Positions 11,901-24,100 of a stretch of 64,000 bases of DNA are shown here, piece after piece (position 1 is the first letter of the stretch; every line of letters begins with the position of its first letter). Source of the stretch: Nautilus pompilius (lineage: Eukaryota; Mollusca; Cephalopoda; Nautilida; Nautilidae); contig JACATO010000334.1 of the NCBI GenBank assembly GCA_018389105.1, positions 62,001 through 126,000 on the forward strand. Direction: 5' to 3'. Made by a program: the position numbers and the translations under genes. Under the pieces are notes generated by a model. The model worked only from the letters and a program-made list of their open reading frames with translations, did not search any database and was not told the DNA's origin.

Positions 11901-14900
11901 ATCTTGTTGGCTTGTAAATCCTTCACTTAGCATAAAGGTTAGCAAAGTGCCAGATGCATTCAGTGCTGAACACTTATTTTTCTCAAGTAGTCTAGGCAGG
12001 ATGGAGTTGCTTTATCTAATCATGATGTTGCAGTTGTCACTAGCAAAGTTGATGAGATTTTCTCAGGATATTTCCATTCCACTGAAAGTTGAATAGAGTA
12101 CAATAAGTAAATGTTATTAAATCAAACTTAAAAATATAATTATAAATTCTATAATTATGGGGAAACATTGGTAAACTGCATTTTAGTAATCGCTAAAATT
12201 GTAAGAATACATGAATTAGTTTAATGAAACCTATAACCTGTCTCCTGTTTGAAGATAACTAGACGTATCCCTCTCATTTAATTTAAGTAGCACGTTATCC
12301 GTAAATACTAATAAATGTGTTGTGACTACAAATTCTAAAAGGCCACACAAAATTTTAACTATCAAACATTAGCTGTACTGAGTCACCATATGTACTCTCC
12401 AACTTCCACCACACCCTACTGAATTATTAACATAATCTGTCTCATCTTTAACCCTCATCACTACGGAATATGTTTAAGAATGTTGCAAAACAAATCTCAA
12501 GGTTGATTTGATCACCTGAAAAGCTTTTGTTTTTCTATTATTGAGTTTTGGCATGTCAAGGTTCATAATTTTGGTGCCTTTAACAAGAATAAACAGTCAT
12601 CACTGTTCTCGCCAATCATTAAAGAAAAGGGGCCATTATTACATCTTTCAACAAACTAGGTCTGTGTAATCTTTAGCTAGACTATCTTTAACTATTTGGG
12701 TCGCTTTTGTCTTCTTGCATGTGAATTTAGCTGCAGTTTCATCATTGCTGGGCAACTTGTTTGGCCACAAATGGGTAGAATAATACATCTGCCTTTGTCA
12801 CTTGCTTCTGGCTGTTTCTTCTGAAAATGGATCTTTATTGGCACAAATTGTTTGCTTTTCTTTACATATTCTCTGAGTGCCAGTCTCAAAATGTATCCTT
12901 AGATCATATTGACTCGAGGCTGCAACTTTGATGCTTTTCTTACATGTACTTTTACCATCTGGCAATATATGAATCAAACTGCCATATTCTGGCAGATATT
13001 TCCATGCATTCAAATGATGGCCAGTCTGTTTTCTCTTCCTTTCTTTACTACTATTTGCAGAAGGTGCCATCTTGCATGTTGTTTCAATCAAACTGCTTCA
13101 CACACACTGTTTCTGGATACATCACTATGCATTCACAACCTCAAATCTTGTTTATACAAATCCATGAGACATTACTTGCAGTTACTACTGCTCAGAAATG
13201 GCTCTATTTGGGCTGACATGTATGTGATCATGACTGCCGGGCTTTCATCTTTATAAAACAAATTCAAGCCCACTTGATTCTTATCTATCATTTGTCATTT
13301 CGAGTCTGAGCAATACTTGGATTCACCACTAAACATCACCATTACTAAAAACATGTTTCCAATATTCATTGTTGTTCCTTTGAGGAAATTTTTTTAAAAA
13401 AAAAGAGTTTGGGGATTAGTTTTAAACTCTATGGCTTTTGATAGACTATCTAAATCCAAAAAGAGTTGAGCATCCTTGTGTTTCTGGTGACTTGTTTTAT
13501 ATGCATTCCTTTGACATTCAAAAGATAAATTTGTAAAAAAATATAACTTGTGGTTGTTCCAAATATTATTTAAAAAATTATAATTCTTCTTATAAATGAA
13601 TGAAATGATAAGAGTATGTATTGGTAAAGTAAATTTGTGATGCTTAGTAGATAATTAAATCTCTGAAGATGAGCAGTATTTTATTAGACAATCTAATTCT
13701 AATCAAGTTGAGTCTAGCATGACAGTGATTTAGATTTTATTAATTTTATCATTATTAGACTAAACAGATGTTGTGAATTATATATATATTTTTAGACAAA
13801 CATACATGGGTATAGATGGATAATAATCTTTTATCACTTGTTCAAGCATGACCTATGTTTTGATTTGGTATAAGGCTATTTTGAATGCATCCCCACAAAG
13901 TTCAGTTCTGGTTCACCTATTGGCAAGTGAAATTGGGTTGAGCAGAAAACAATATTGCTGTAAACTGAAAAGTAGTTTAGTCTTTACTGAACATAAGTAG
14001 ACACCAGCATTCACTAAGCCAGTTGTGAGGACAATCATAACCAGTTGCTTCATATTATACGTTTTTTCTCAGTCTAATTTTGATAGTAGATAACTTGTAA
14101 CTGTTATCCCATGTGGAAAACTCAGCTGGATGGATAGAAAAATAATGTGTTCATGACCAGTTTTAAAATGTACTAATTTTTTTAAAATTATTTTTGAAAC
14201 TGGGATAAAGATAAATTTCATTATTCATTTGTTAGTATTTTAAAAAATAAATAAGACCAACAAAAGCTAAGGCTGTATTACCAGTTTGTTTTCTTTTTAG
14301 TGGTGTTCTTGTTTTACTTGGCCGTCTTGTGCTGTTGGCTCCTTTAATAAAACAACAAAAAACACAAAAGAAAGATTTTTCTGAGTAGGCTATCCCATGT
14401 GATAGAATCTCATCCTCTTTCACCTCCAAGAATTGCCATCTACTGCGGTTGCAGTTTGACATCTCTGATGATGAAGACTCTGCTTAGACCCTTCAAGTTG
14501 CAAATTTTTGTCATCTGGCCAGTATTGCTTACAACTTGTGGAGAATTTGGGACAATTCTGCAGAATGTGGTCATTTGTCTCTGGCAACAGACCACAGTGC
14601 ACCTACTCATCTGCACTTCTTATAGAGCTTTTAGTCTTTTGTCCTATCTTTGTTGAAAAAAAAGTGGCATGATCTCTCCTCTGCAGTTTATGTACTGAAT
14701 CTGAGAGGTGATCCATTTTTTCATTGCAGGTTATTTTAATAATGACTTTGTCCTTGTTACATGTGATTGAATATACCTGCTGGTGTGCTTGCCTTTCTTC
14801 TTATGCTAGATGATCATCTTTTTCACTTCCATCACTGTTGCCGTGCACAGGGATCCATTGGATAACTGCCTGCAGAAAAGACAGGACCGGTTCTAAGTTT

Positions 14901-17900
14901 TCACTTTTAAGGGATTTTTGCGCAGGCAAAATATCATTTTGTCAGCAGTAAAAATCTTTTGCAAATAGAATGTTAGCAACTTCAGAGAGTTTCAGATTCA
15001 GCCTTGGTATCTTTAAAAATCCTTTTGTTAGTTTCCTGACCACTGGGTATCGTGTATATATTCTATCTCCTCTGTCCATATCTGCTACTTTGGCAGACCC
15101 TTCTGTGTAGATTTGTATCCACTCTGCAGATGCTCGGTAAAGCTACCATCCATCAATAACATGCCTTTTAAATCTAATTCTTTTGATTATACAGTTATTG
15201 CCTTGACTTCAGGAAATTTTTTTTTGGTCCAGGACATACAGGTATTTGTGCTGTTGTTTCTTCTAAGATCTCCTGCCCAGGGTCAAGACTAACTCTCTTT
15301 AGACTTCTACTGGCAAGTCTGAGTCCAGTGAATGTCTTTCTGTTATGCATTGATTAAATTTCTGTGATTTCTTTAATTTATATCTGATGTGGACTTCATA
15401 ATCCACATACAAATCCTCACTCAGCACCTTTTGTACTTTAGTAAGCCTACAGCTATTTACCAAGAGGTCATTCCAAGGTATGAAGAATTTTTGGCATTGC
15501 CTTCCTAAGTAGATCCTGAAAGCTTTTTTTGTGATGGTCATTTTTAGCATTGCCTCAGCTCCCAATTATTGAATATGCTCGCATCTTTAGGTATTTATCA
15601 TATGTGACACATAAGCAGGTGAGAGTTTTATTTTCTAAGACATTCAGTTTACCAAGTATTCATTAACCTGGATGTCTGCTCTTCTGTACATTTACTGTAT
15701 AAAGGAACCAGTCTTCTGCCCATGTGTTGACCGCTCTCACTTTTCTGGGAATTTCAGTTTTGACACTATTCTCGTTTTTCACAAGCTTGTTGTTCTTATC
15801 TTCCAAGGTGACTGTCAGGTAATATATTTGTGTTTGTTTTATTTTTACTTGCATTCGCTGAAGCTTAAGTATCAGTGCTTGTTTACAAAGCATCTTTCCA
15901 AACTGCTCAAACAAGTTGGCCATGGAAGTCATTTTCGGTGCCCTGTCTTTAACGAGTGGTTTGATCTTTTGAACCCTTAGCTGTATAGAAGTCTACCTGT
16001 TCGTTCACTACAAATGGTTTACCTCTGAACAACACATTATTTTAATGGGGAAGCTGGTTGAGCTAATCTGTCAATAAATGGTAGCTTTGGTTTTATCATT
16101 TTCAGTTTCTTAAGATGGGAATGATTTAAGCTTTTCGCGGTATCTCTGGAATTTCATGTTGATTTGAACCGATATGGAATGCTGCTAGAAACATCTTTTT
16201 GGCTCTGTCTCCAAGAAGTTGCAAAAGTCTGTTAGTGGATTTTCAGTTAACTGATAATTACAAGCTAGTCTTGCGTAGTAATAGCTGTTTTCATAGTGTC
16301 TTCTGGAGCCACTGTATATTGTTTCCTTGATCTTTTCTCTTGTACTCACTTTTGATGTACTGGAATTTCAATTGTACTTTCAATCTTGCAAGATAGAAAG
16401 ACATTTGCTGCTGCTTTTCTGCTGATGGTTTTCTCATTCTCTTTGAGTATTGATTTCTCATTCAGCTGTTCCATCAATCTGCACCGTTTCTTACCATCTC
16501 GTTCCGAGCTGAGACTGCTCTCTTGTCATTCCAGCTCTCTTGTACTGTGTGCAACTTGCCTTTGTTACATCTAGATTTAGCACGATTAGGAGCAGTATTG
16601 TTCTTCTTATTGGGCTTCCTCTTTATTTTTTATTGCATCTGTTTAAACCATCATGAAGTTCCTGCAATTTCCTTTCCAGTAAATTTTGTAATTCTTGGTG
16701 GGCCCCTCCAGGTATGGCTAATTTGGTGGGTCCTAGTATCGCCTCACTGAACATCCATAATGTATAATTCATGTTCTGATGTTGTGCGTCAATATTCTCA
16801 TGTATTTATTAGTCACTAGTTTGCCCCCCTTTTTTTTCCATCTTGATTTTCTTGTCTGGTTTGGTGATGGTTTTGCATCAACTGTGAGTGTAACTGACTG
16901 GTTGATTCCTCGCTTTGTTTCTTTCTAGTTTTGAAATAGTAGTAGTAGCGAAAGCTAAGTCTAGTGTTGGTGGTATGGGTCATCTCCTGGAGCAACAGTA
17001 TGTTGTTGGATCATCATGTGCCACTGTATATGAGGTGCTTATCAATTTGCTATTTTTCTGTTTTTTTATTCTGCTGTCAATCTCTTTGTGGTCAAAGCTG
17101 GAGGGCTGGCCATTAGCATCCCCTACTATATATATATAGTTGTTTCTGCAACAGCTGTATATTGTACAGACAACCTTTCTCCTGTAGGGAGTAAGTAAAT
17201 GTATAGTTGGAATATTTTCTTTTTTAAGTTGATTTATAATCTGAGTATTTCAAATTTAGCTTTCAAGTCTTAGTTAGTTAATTCCGCTGCTGCATTATTG
17301 TTGTGTTTTAACAGTATCGGTGTTCTGCCCTTATTGTCTGTGGACAAAATACAAATCTTCGTTGAGGCATGTTTTCTTTGTATGCACGCAGTGTCTATTC
17401 TATTTGTTCTTGTTGAAGGTAGAAAGGAGAATCTAACTCTTTCTCTTGAGGGATTCCTATTTTGTTCCATTGTAGAATTTTTACTCTTGTGTATTTCTTT
17501 TGCTCTGATTCTCTTCAGTATTCAGTATTCCTTTGGTAACTTTGGATAGACTCCTACTAAGTATGAGATCTGGTACCTGACCCACCTGGTGGAACTTCAT
17601 GGCTTGTCTTACCATTAACTGCAGATATATTTGATGAACTTACATAATTCTGTGTTTACTACCAACAAAAACATCATTTTTCTTGTATTTCATGGGGCTT
17701 GGTGCACATTTTTATAAGCATAGATCATGTTTTCTTGTGAAGCGATGTTATTTGTAATTTTTCTCTGACAATTTCCAGTATTTAAGAAAAGTTTATACTT
17801 TCGCAATTGGATTTTCATTTTTTTAAAAAAAAAAGGTATTTGTCTATTATCTGCAAAAATCGTTATTTTAAAATTAAATAAGAAATTGTCTTGTAATACC

Positions 17901-20900
17901 TCGATGCTCTATTCCAACTCCTATTTCAGGCATCACTGATGAAAACCTTGACGATGTGAAATGGTGCTTGGAGAGCAGCACGACGGAGAAGCAGGTTCGT
18001 TTCGCTGCCAAGAAGTTGTTCCACAGTTTGAACAAAGCTCGCAAAGATGTGCTCAGTAAACAGGATTACCTGAATGCTGTGCAGGAGTTGACAAATGACT
18101 CCAAAGCAAAGTCTCTCCTCTCCAATGCAGGTAAGGGAGTAACCTAGTTGTTTCTTTTAGGAGGGGGTAATGCCAGGCTTTGGAAGAGATTGCATTGATG
18201 TACCAAGGCCCAAACATCATGTTTGTAGCTTGCCAGGCTGTCATGCAAATTTCAATCAAAATATTTTTTTTCTTCTAAACCAGTGTGTAGATTTAAAAAA
18301 AAAAAAAAAGGAATCTATTTTTTATCTATTAATATTTATTCATTAAGTTTGACTGTTGACCTGGTGTGATTCCTACATAAACATTGGTAGACCTGGAAAA
18401 CATAAAAGAAAAGGCTCAACCTACTCTGTTGTTACAACTCCAAATGGTGGGACACCTTGATGAGTGTGCTAGCAACATTTTCAAAAGAACCAATCATACC
18501 TGTATGGATTTTTTAGCAGTCATAGGCTTACATAATTATCCATTAACAAGTTGATGTGTGTGTGTGTGTGAAATATGGTATATTTCACAGTGAGTTTAAA
18601 ATTGTGGTTATTGTATGTATATAGTGTTACACACACACACACAATAAATTAAGGTATAAATGAATGCAGTAACAAATAAGTAAAATGTAGTTATAAAATC
18701 AGTTATATTCAAGTGTAATCTGTTGCACAAAATAAATCTTTTTCTTATATCTGTGCAGTACAATTATTATGATGTCATTTGTTATTAAAACTGTGGACTG
18801 TATTACCACCTTTTAATAATATAATAATCAAAAGAGAACGTTGCTATATATGTATGCATGTATAAGTATGCACTACCAAATTTTTCCTAAACAAATTTTC
18901 TGTATAACTGCAGTGTGATCTAAATATACATTTTTAACTATGTTAAATGCATTTTCAGTATTTTATAATGAAAATGCCACCTAATGTTCTGGAAGTTCAG
19001 TTATGATTTTTAACCCTCCATACACCACACAGAATTTTAGCCTACCTTATATCATCTAGCCTAGCCTAGAAGCACCAGTATATGTGTTGAATTGGCTGTA
19101 TACATAGTCAATACACTTGTAATGCAAAACACGTGTAGTTGGAGCAATAGAGGTTTGTTGTTACAAAGGAATATATTAATGAGAGAACTGTCATAGCCCC
19201 TATGTCCCAACCTTTAAAGGGCAGTAGGATGCAAATGCACTGCAGGTGGTATGCAGTAATAATATTCAGTGTGACTTCCTCTGATATGGATGATTTATTT
19301 ACATCACCACTTCTTTCTGCTTACAATTTGCCTGTTCTGGAGAACTCCCTTTTATTAGTTTTCCAGAGGTTTATCAAGCCAGTGGGATATTGGGGAAGGG
19401 ATTGTAATGTTTCATGAATAACTCCAGGAGTCATTTTATGGATATGTTTACCATGTGTTCTATCAACATCTGTTTACTAACCAGACAGTTGATGATGGGC
19501 CATTGGATGCCATGTTGCATAACTATGACTATATAACTATGAATATCATGCACTGTTTCATTGGTATGCAATCAGCTGATATTTTCCATCTGAATGTGCC
19601 ACCTGTGGACAACAAATGGAAAGTGACATAATGTTAGGTTTTCTTTTATATAGTGATAACAGTTTTATGCTCCTGTCTTTAATAGTTTGATTATGATAAT
19701 AAATGTGTAAAATCATAGCATTTATTTTTTTTTTTTTTTTTGCATAAGTGCGTGTGTTTTCCAATGGTAGGGGGCAGCTGAGATATTCAGGTTTTCACCT
19801 GTGTTGCCTCTATGGGGGGTGTGTGTGTGGGTGGGGGATAAGAGCAAATGTACAACGAATCTTTATCATTTTAACTCTTCTCAAATGTTCAGAAATGCAA
19901 CAAAGAGAACACTCAAAAAGAAAAAAAAAATGCATTTTCTTATGAACAGGGAAAATGATTGGAGATGCCATCACTGAAGATAAGTTTGTCAAGACACTGA
20001 CAGAGAAAATCCAAGGAAAAATAAATGAGGAATCAGAAGAGGAATCTGAAGTGGATGAAGACTTCAACAGGCAAAGCTTTTTCACAAAGGTAATCAATCA
20101 CCTGGGAAACTGATTGATAATTAGTCTTGGAATCTATTGAATAGGCTGTTATCTTTGCATTAATGGCTCATAGTGCTGGCATCATTTCTGAGTTTTAAGG
20201 AAAAATATTTACCTTTAATTTTAAGCTCCCAATCATGCATTTTTTAAAAAGTAATACTGCCACATACTTTTTTGGCATGTATAAACATCACCCTGTTTCT
20301 CTCTTTCATTAAGAATTTATGGTGGGCTTCATTGCAGAAATAAACAATTTTTTTCCTTAGTTTGTTTGCTTTCTCCAAACATTTGAAATTTTCAGTCCTT
20401 AAAGCAGCAGTTCTTAAACTAGAGGCTACTCCTAAGGGGAGATCAGCAACAAACTATCAGTAATATATCTCTTACTCGCACCTTTCTTTCTGTTTGTTTA
20501 TTTACCTTTTTTTTTTTTTTTTTAGGTGATGAAAAATCCAGTGAAGACTGCCCAGATTTTGCTTAATCACATTCTTCTTATGGCTTCAGAGCGAGGTATC
20601 AGATGGCTCATGTCTTTCATCCCAAGAAACCAACTCTGGATTATGTTTTCACTCTTCATCTACAGCATGATTTCTCTTGAGATTTTTTTCTTTGCTATTC
20701 CGCTTGTTGTCTTCTACTTTTCATTAGCTACTATGATTATTTCTACTTTGCAGATGTTCTATGGTCGCCAGAAGTTGTCTGATATGACTGTCCTGACTCG
20801 GGTTCTGAAAGAATATGAAATTGGTGTTGATATTGATAAAGCTCAATCACAGTACTCGTGGAACTCACTGACTCCATATATTGTGTACTTTATCTCCATG

Positions 20901-22280
20901 TTTCTGACCATTGTCAGCTTTTCGATCTCAAACAAGAGCTATATTCCCTGTTCAGAGCTTTGCTTTGTTTCTCTTGTCTTCGCCATTAGCTGTTTCATTG
21001 CACTCAGTGATGAATATGACCATCTTCTGATTTTGGCTGTTCTCACAAATATATTGGCATCACTTCCATTGCTTTTAAAAGAACTTCCAGCAATTCCTGT
21101 GTTATCTAAAGTTCTTCAGATTATAGCATCACCCATTATAACTATTAATCTTGGAATAGGGCTAAAACTCCATTTTGGCTTTCCATCATTATGCTATGCA
21201 CTCCTTCCTGTTGTCTTCATTATTATGGCCATGCAGAAATCCTGGCAAGGATTTTACCGAGTTTTGGTTCCCCACCTTATCTGCTACTTTTGGTGGAACT
21301 TGATGTCTCTCTCACTATCTTTTTCAACTTGGTTTGGACTTTTCAGGGCCTCTATTGGCTACATTCTCTTGCCTGTCATTTTGCCTCTGTCTCTGGTAAT
21401 TTTTGTGGTAATTCTGTTCATTATGTTTCTTCGACTGATCCAGACCGACATCTTTAGCAAACTGTTCATCACATTGCTGCTGCTGTTGATCCCATTTGTG
21501 TTAAATCGGACCAAGACGCTGTTTGGCCTTGACTTTGATGTTAGGTACGCCAAGATAAAAAAATTCCTCATTGTCATCTTTGCTGTTGTGGCAGTTTTGC
21601 CACTCTTGTTTCTCAGTTTGTCTGATGTAGATGTGCAGAGGAAATATGAACTATCATGGAACACATATTCAAAAGTTTGTGGCTGTCCAGATACTAAAAC
21701 ACAGATGGCATGTGCTCACATGAAGGGATTAATGGTGTCTTGGTCAGGAAATATCAATCACACAAAGGTATCTAAAATCAAAAATGCCATTGATACATTT
21801 GTTTCCCATTTTCCGTATTTTCTTGCGGAGCTAATATCATGTGCCTATGGGGAATATTATGAATGTGATGCCAATGTGACAGATGTGGTTTTCCGGAAGG
21901 GCTGTAAAGTTTTAAAGCTACTCAACAGGAAATGCCACATCCACAACTATGACACCTATGGATATTTTCTAACCATAAATTCCATAGACCAGACAAAATC
22001 CCTGATCTTAAAAGCCACTCATCAATTCACACCACAAATAGAGGTACTGAAAGTTGGTGAGTTGATAAACTTCACGGCCATGTTTGATGACAACTTGAAT
22101 GGTGAAGTCCCTGTGTTGTTACTGCACCACATGACATCCCAAAGCCAGGAATTGCCCAAGATAACTCGGTTATCTGATATTACAGAGATTGTATTATCAA
22201 CCTTTCAGCAAGGATTATCTGTAATCATTCGCTTTTTCTGGTTTCCAGTTTTAGAATACATACCAGAGGAAAATAACTAA
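8910..22280 (+). CDS. WFS1: Wolframin, ER multi-pass membrane protein
   Basis: Five exons join in frame: 8910-8943, 11256-11462, 17930-18130, 19950-20089 and 20526-22280, giving 778 aa. Each of the first three introns splits a Gly codon after its first base. Wolframin sits in the ER membrane and affects ER calcium and the unfolded protein response; loss in humans causes Wolfram syndrome. Order here: a very short leader (11 aa), a Sel1-like repeat region (VQLGKHYLTLAD, LAVLWFLKASKQGNIEAT, about residues 20-75), a variable acidic helical region, then many membrane helices from about 231 to 560, and a lumenal C-terminal domain with Cys clusters and sequons NHT, NVT and NFT. Landmarks shared with human wolframin include IPCSEL, LLRASIGY-like LFRASIGYILLP, and PCHIKKFD-like KCHIHNYDTYGY. 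The human protein is 890 aa; most of the difference lies in the N-terminus. The large last exon holding all membrane helices also matches human gene structure. Confidence 0.96.
9160..9870. repeat. Cluster of simple repeats in WFS1 intron 1
   Basis: Within 700 bases lie (ATT)n at about 9176-9204, an A run at 9445-9460, (TA)n at 9642-9656, (TG)n at 9661-9681, and (ATT)n flanked by A runs at 9834-9866. No coding sequence is seen. The rest of intron 1 (8944-11255) holds another (AC)n tract at 10797-10817 and no gene. Confidence 0.85.
12660..13260 (-). pseudogene. Possible decayed C2H2 zinc-finger fragment
   Basis: On the minus strand, translated pieces in shifting frames show finger-like spacing: CEAV then LKQHARWH, and TCKKS-(x7)-YDLRIHFETGT with one Cys and one His position changed, then ICANKDPFSEE. 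An uninterrupted stretch of 97 codons covers 12798-13091, with stops and a frameshift on either side. It lies within WFS1 intron 2 in the opposite orientation. A processed or transposon-borne zinc-finger remnant is possible; chance resemblance is not excluded. Confidence 0.25.
14400..17560 (-). mobile_element. Dead non-LTR retrotransposon, I/Nimbus-like, with RNase H
   Basis: Reading the minus strand from 17560 down gives the order of a LINE ORF2. First are endonuclease-like pieces near 17480-17280 (STDNKGRTPILLKHN). Next comes a linker near 16790-16650 (MNYTLWMFSEAILGPTKL). A reverse transcriptase segment near 15760-15670 carries NTWAEDWFLYTVNVQKS. An RNase H domain starts near 15130 with WIQIYTEGSAK and continues to WIPVHGNSDGSEKDDHLA near 14855. 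A C-terminal zinc-knuckle-like HCGLLPETNDHILQNCPKF ends it near 14600. RNase H after RT is typical of the I-clade group. The catalytic DGS is EGS, and stops and frame shifts are frequent, so it is inactive. It lies antisense within WFS1 intron 2. Its 5' end and poly-A tail are not defined. Confidence 0.85.
20400..20450. mobile_element. Possible hAT terminal fragment in WFS1 intron 4
   Basis: CAGCAGTTCTTAAACTAGAG, then CCTAAGGGGAG, resembles one end of MER5/SPIN-type hAT elements. No partner end or target duplication was found, so this is at most a truncated relic. Confidence 0.25.
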
Positions 22281-24100
22281 TAGGTTTTTCACTGACACGA
22301 GCTGATGTTTTCAGCTAAAGAATTGGATTTAATTCTCATGCAGTATATTGTAAATGTATGTGTGTGTTTTTTTTACACTACTTCCTCTCTCTGATGTACC
22401 TGCTGCTGAAAAATGTTAGCACTGATTTGTGAAAATGTTAAATATATTTAGCATTCCAATTAAAGAAAACTTGCTCTTCCTCTCTGTTTTTTGTAATGTT
22501 TATTATTACAAATGCTAAACACATTAAATGGTCACTGACAGACTGGTCATATAAAATGTCCCAGCTCTTGTAAGCTGTTTTTGTACTGCAAAATAAGGGG
22601 AACTAAAGGGGGTTGAATGAGAGATCAGCATAGTGCATAAAATTGTTTATTTTTCTATTTGTAAAATTTGTTTTATTCCAAACTGCACTGGAAATTGAGT
22701 GATGGCCCTGATATTTGAAAATTCTCTATTTTTTAAAAATATTTATATTATCAAAGACAACTTGTACAGAAAGCTTTGATAGCTAGAAAAACTTGTTTAT
22801 TAGGTGGTACAGAAAAAATTGGTTTTTGGATAAATATTATAGCAATCATAAGGTTCTTGATAGAGAAAATCAGCTGTTATTGGTATGGTTTTTCAAAGAT
22901 CTAGCATTTTTATTGGTGGCCATAAAAACAGCATTTGTACATGTAAATGAAAGATCAATTTTCCATAATTGTTACTACGGAAATGCTGTCTCTCAGAGTG
23001 AAAGTAGAAAAAGCAATTTCAGAATCACCATATGAGCCTTTATGACAGGAGAGCTATGAACTACCCATAAATGATTTTAAAAGTGTCAAAAATTTTAATT
23101 TATTGAAGTTACTATTACTGGTAAGTCATTACAAAAAGTATTTTTAGTTATGAAACATTGTTTGTTGAGAGACTCCAACATTCTGCAAATTTTCAAAGAA
23201 AGACAGTATCACAGATTTTTCAGAGTGACAAGTAATGTTAAAGGAAAATTAGAAAATCGGTATGTATGTTGTCCCTCCCTCCCCAATTAAGTTCCATGAC
23301 TACGAGAAACAAATATTGTGCAATATCTACCAAGCTCTGTGTGGTAGCTAAAACTAAAACAAAAAATGTACCAAGATTTTTGTAGCAACAACCAAAAATC
23401 AAGGTAAAGGTTGCTAACAAAAATAGAAATCCTTTGTTTGTTGTCATGATTTCAAAATTGGATTTTACAAATTAAAAAGCTAATGGCTTCTGAATTAGTA
23501 ACTAAGATAACCATTGACATGTGGATATCAGTCAGTTTTAATTTATGTAGCTAAAAGGAATGCAGTGTTGGTTATGTCAGCTAGCTACTGCCTCTTGTTA
23601 ATTGCACAGCTTAAGCTTTTAAATTTTATTTTTCTAATATTTTAATCTTGTTTTCAGTTCATTGGTCAAATGAATTGGTAGTAATTTTTTAGTTATGCTT
23701 TAATAGACTATGTTGATTACCACTAAATGTGTAATAAAGGAATGTTAATACTAACAATGTTGTTGTTGTTGGAATTTTGTGTATACAGTTCCTCCTGGCT
23801 GTGTATTTTAAATTTGCATAATTTAAAGTAAGAAAACAAAAGACCTAAAAGTACCACAGCATTAATTGCCATTTGATTTGACATCCTGTTATTTATGGTA
23901 AAATATGTTTTGGTAACCCTAACCCTGTGGGCCATGTTGTTATACAACTTTGTTTTCTTGGCAATGTTTATATGATGATCTTTTGAAATGCTTGTGGATG
24001 GTGTTTGATCAGACAATTATTATTGGCTGTAATTTTGTTTGGGTTGTTTTCCCTTATTTGAAATGGAAAGCAAATAAAATCTTTGAAGCCATATGTGAAA
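22281..24100 (+). other. WFS1: 3' UTR of WFS1 (short and long forms possible)
   Basis: After the stop there is an ATTAAA at 22459-22464 followed by T/G-rich sequence, and a canonical AATAAA at 24073-24078. Either could end the transcript; the short form would leave a 3' UTR of about 200 bases, the long form about 1.8 kb. No coding sequence was seen in between. Confidence 0.45.
22459..22464 (+). terminator. WFS1: Proximal polyadenylation signal of WFS1
   Basis: ATTAAA lies 180 bases after the stop, with a TG/T-rich downstream element at about 22480-22510. Confidence 0.45.

Noticed and set aside
12909-13256. 115-codon plus-strand open frame
   Set aside because: Antisense to the finger-like minus-strand remnant and without a family match.
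23915-23930. CCCTAA-like repeat resembling telomere sequence (also near 51638)
   Set aside because: Only two units in each place, expected by chance.
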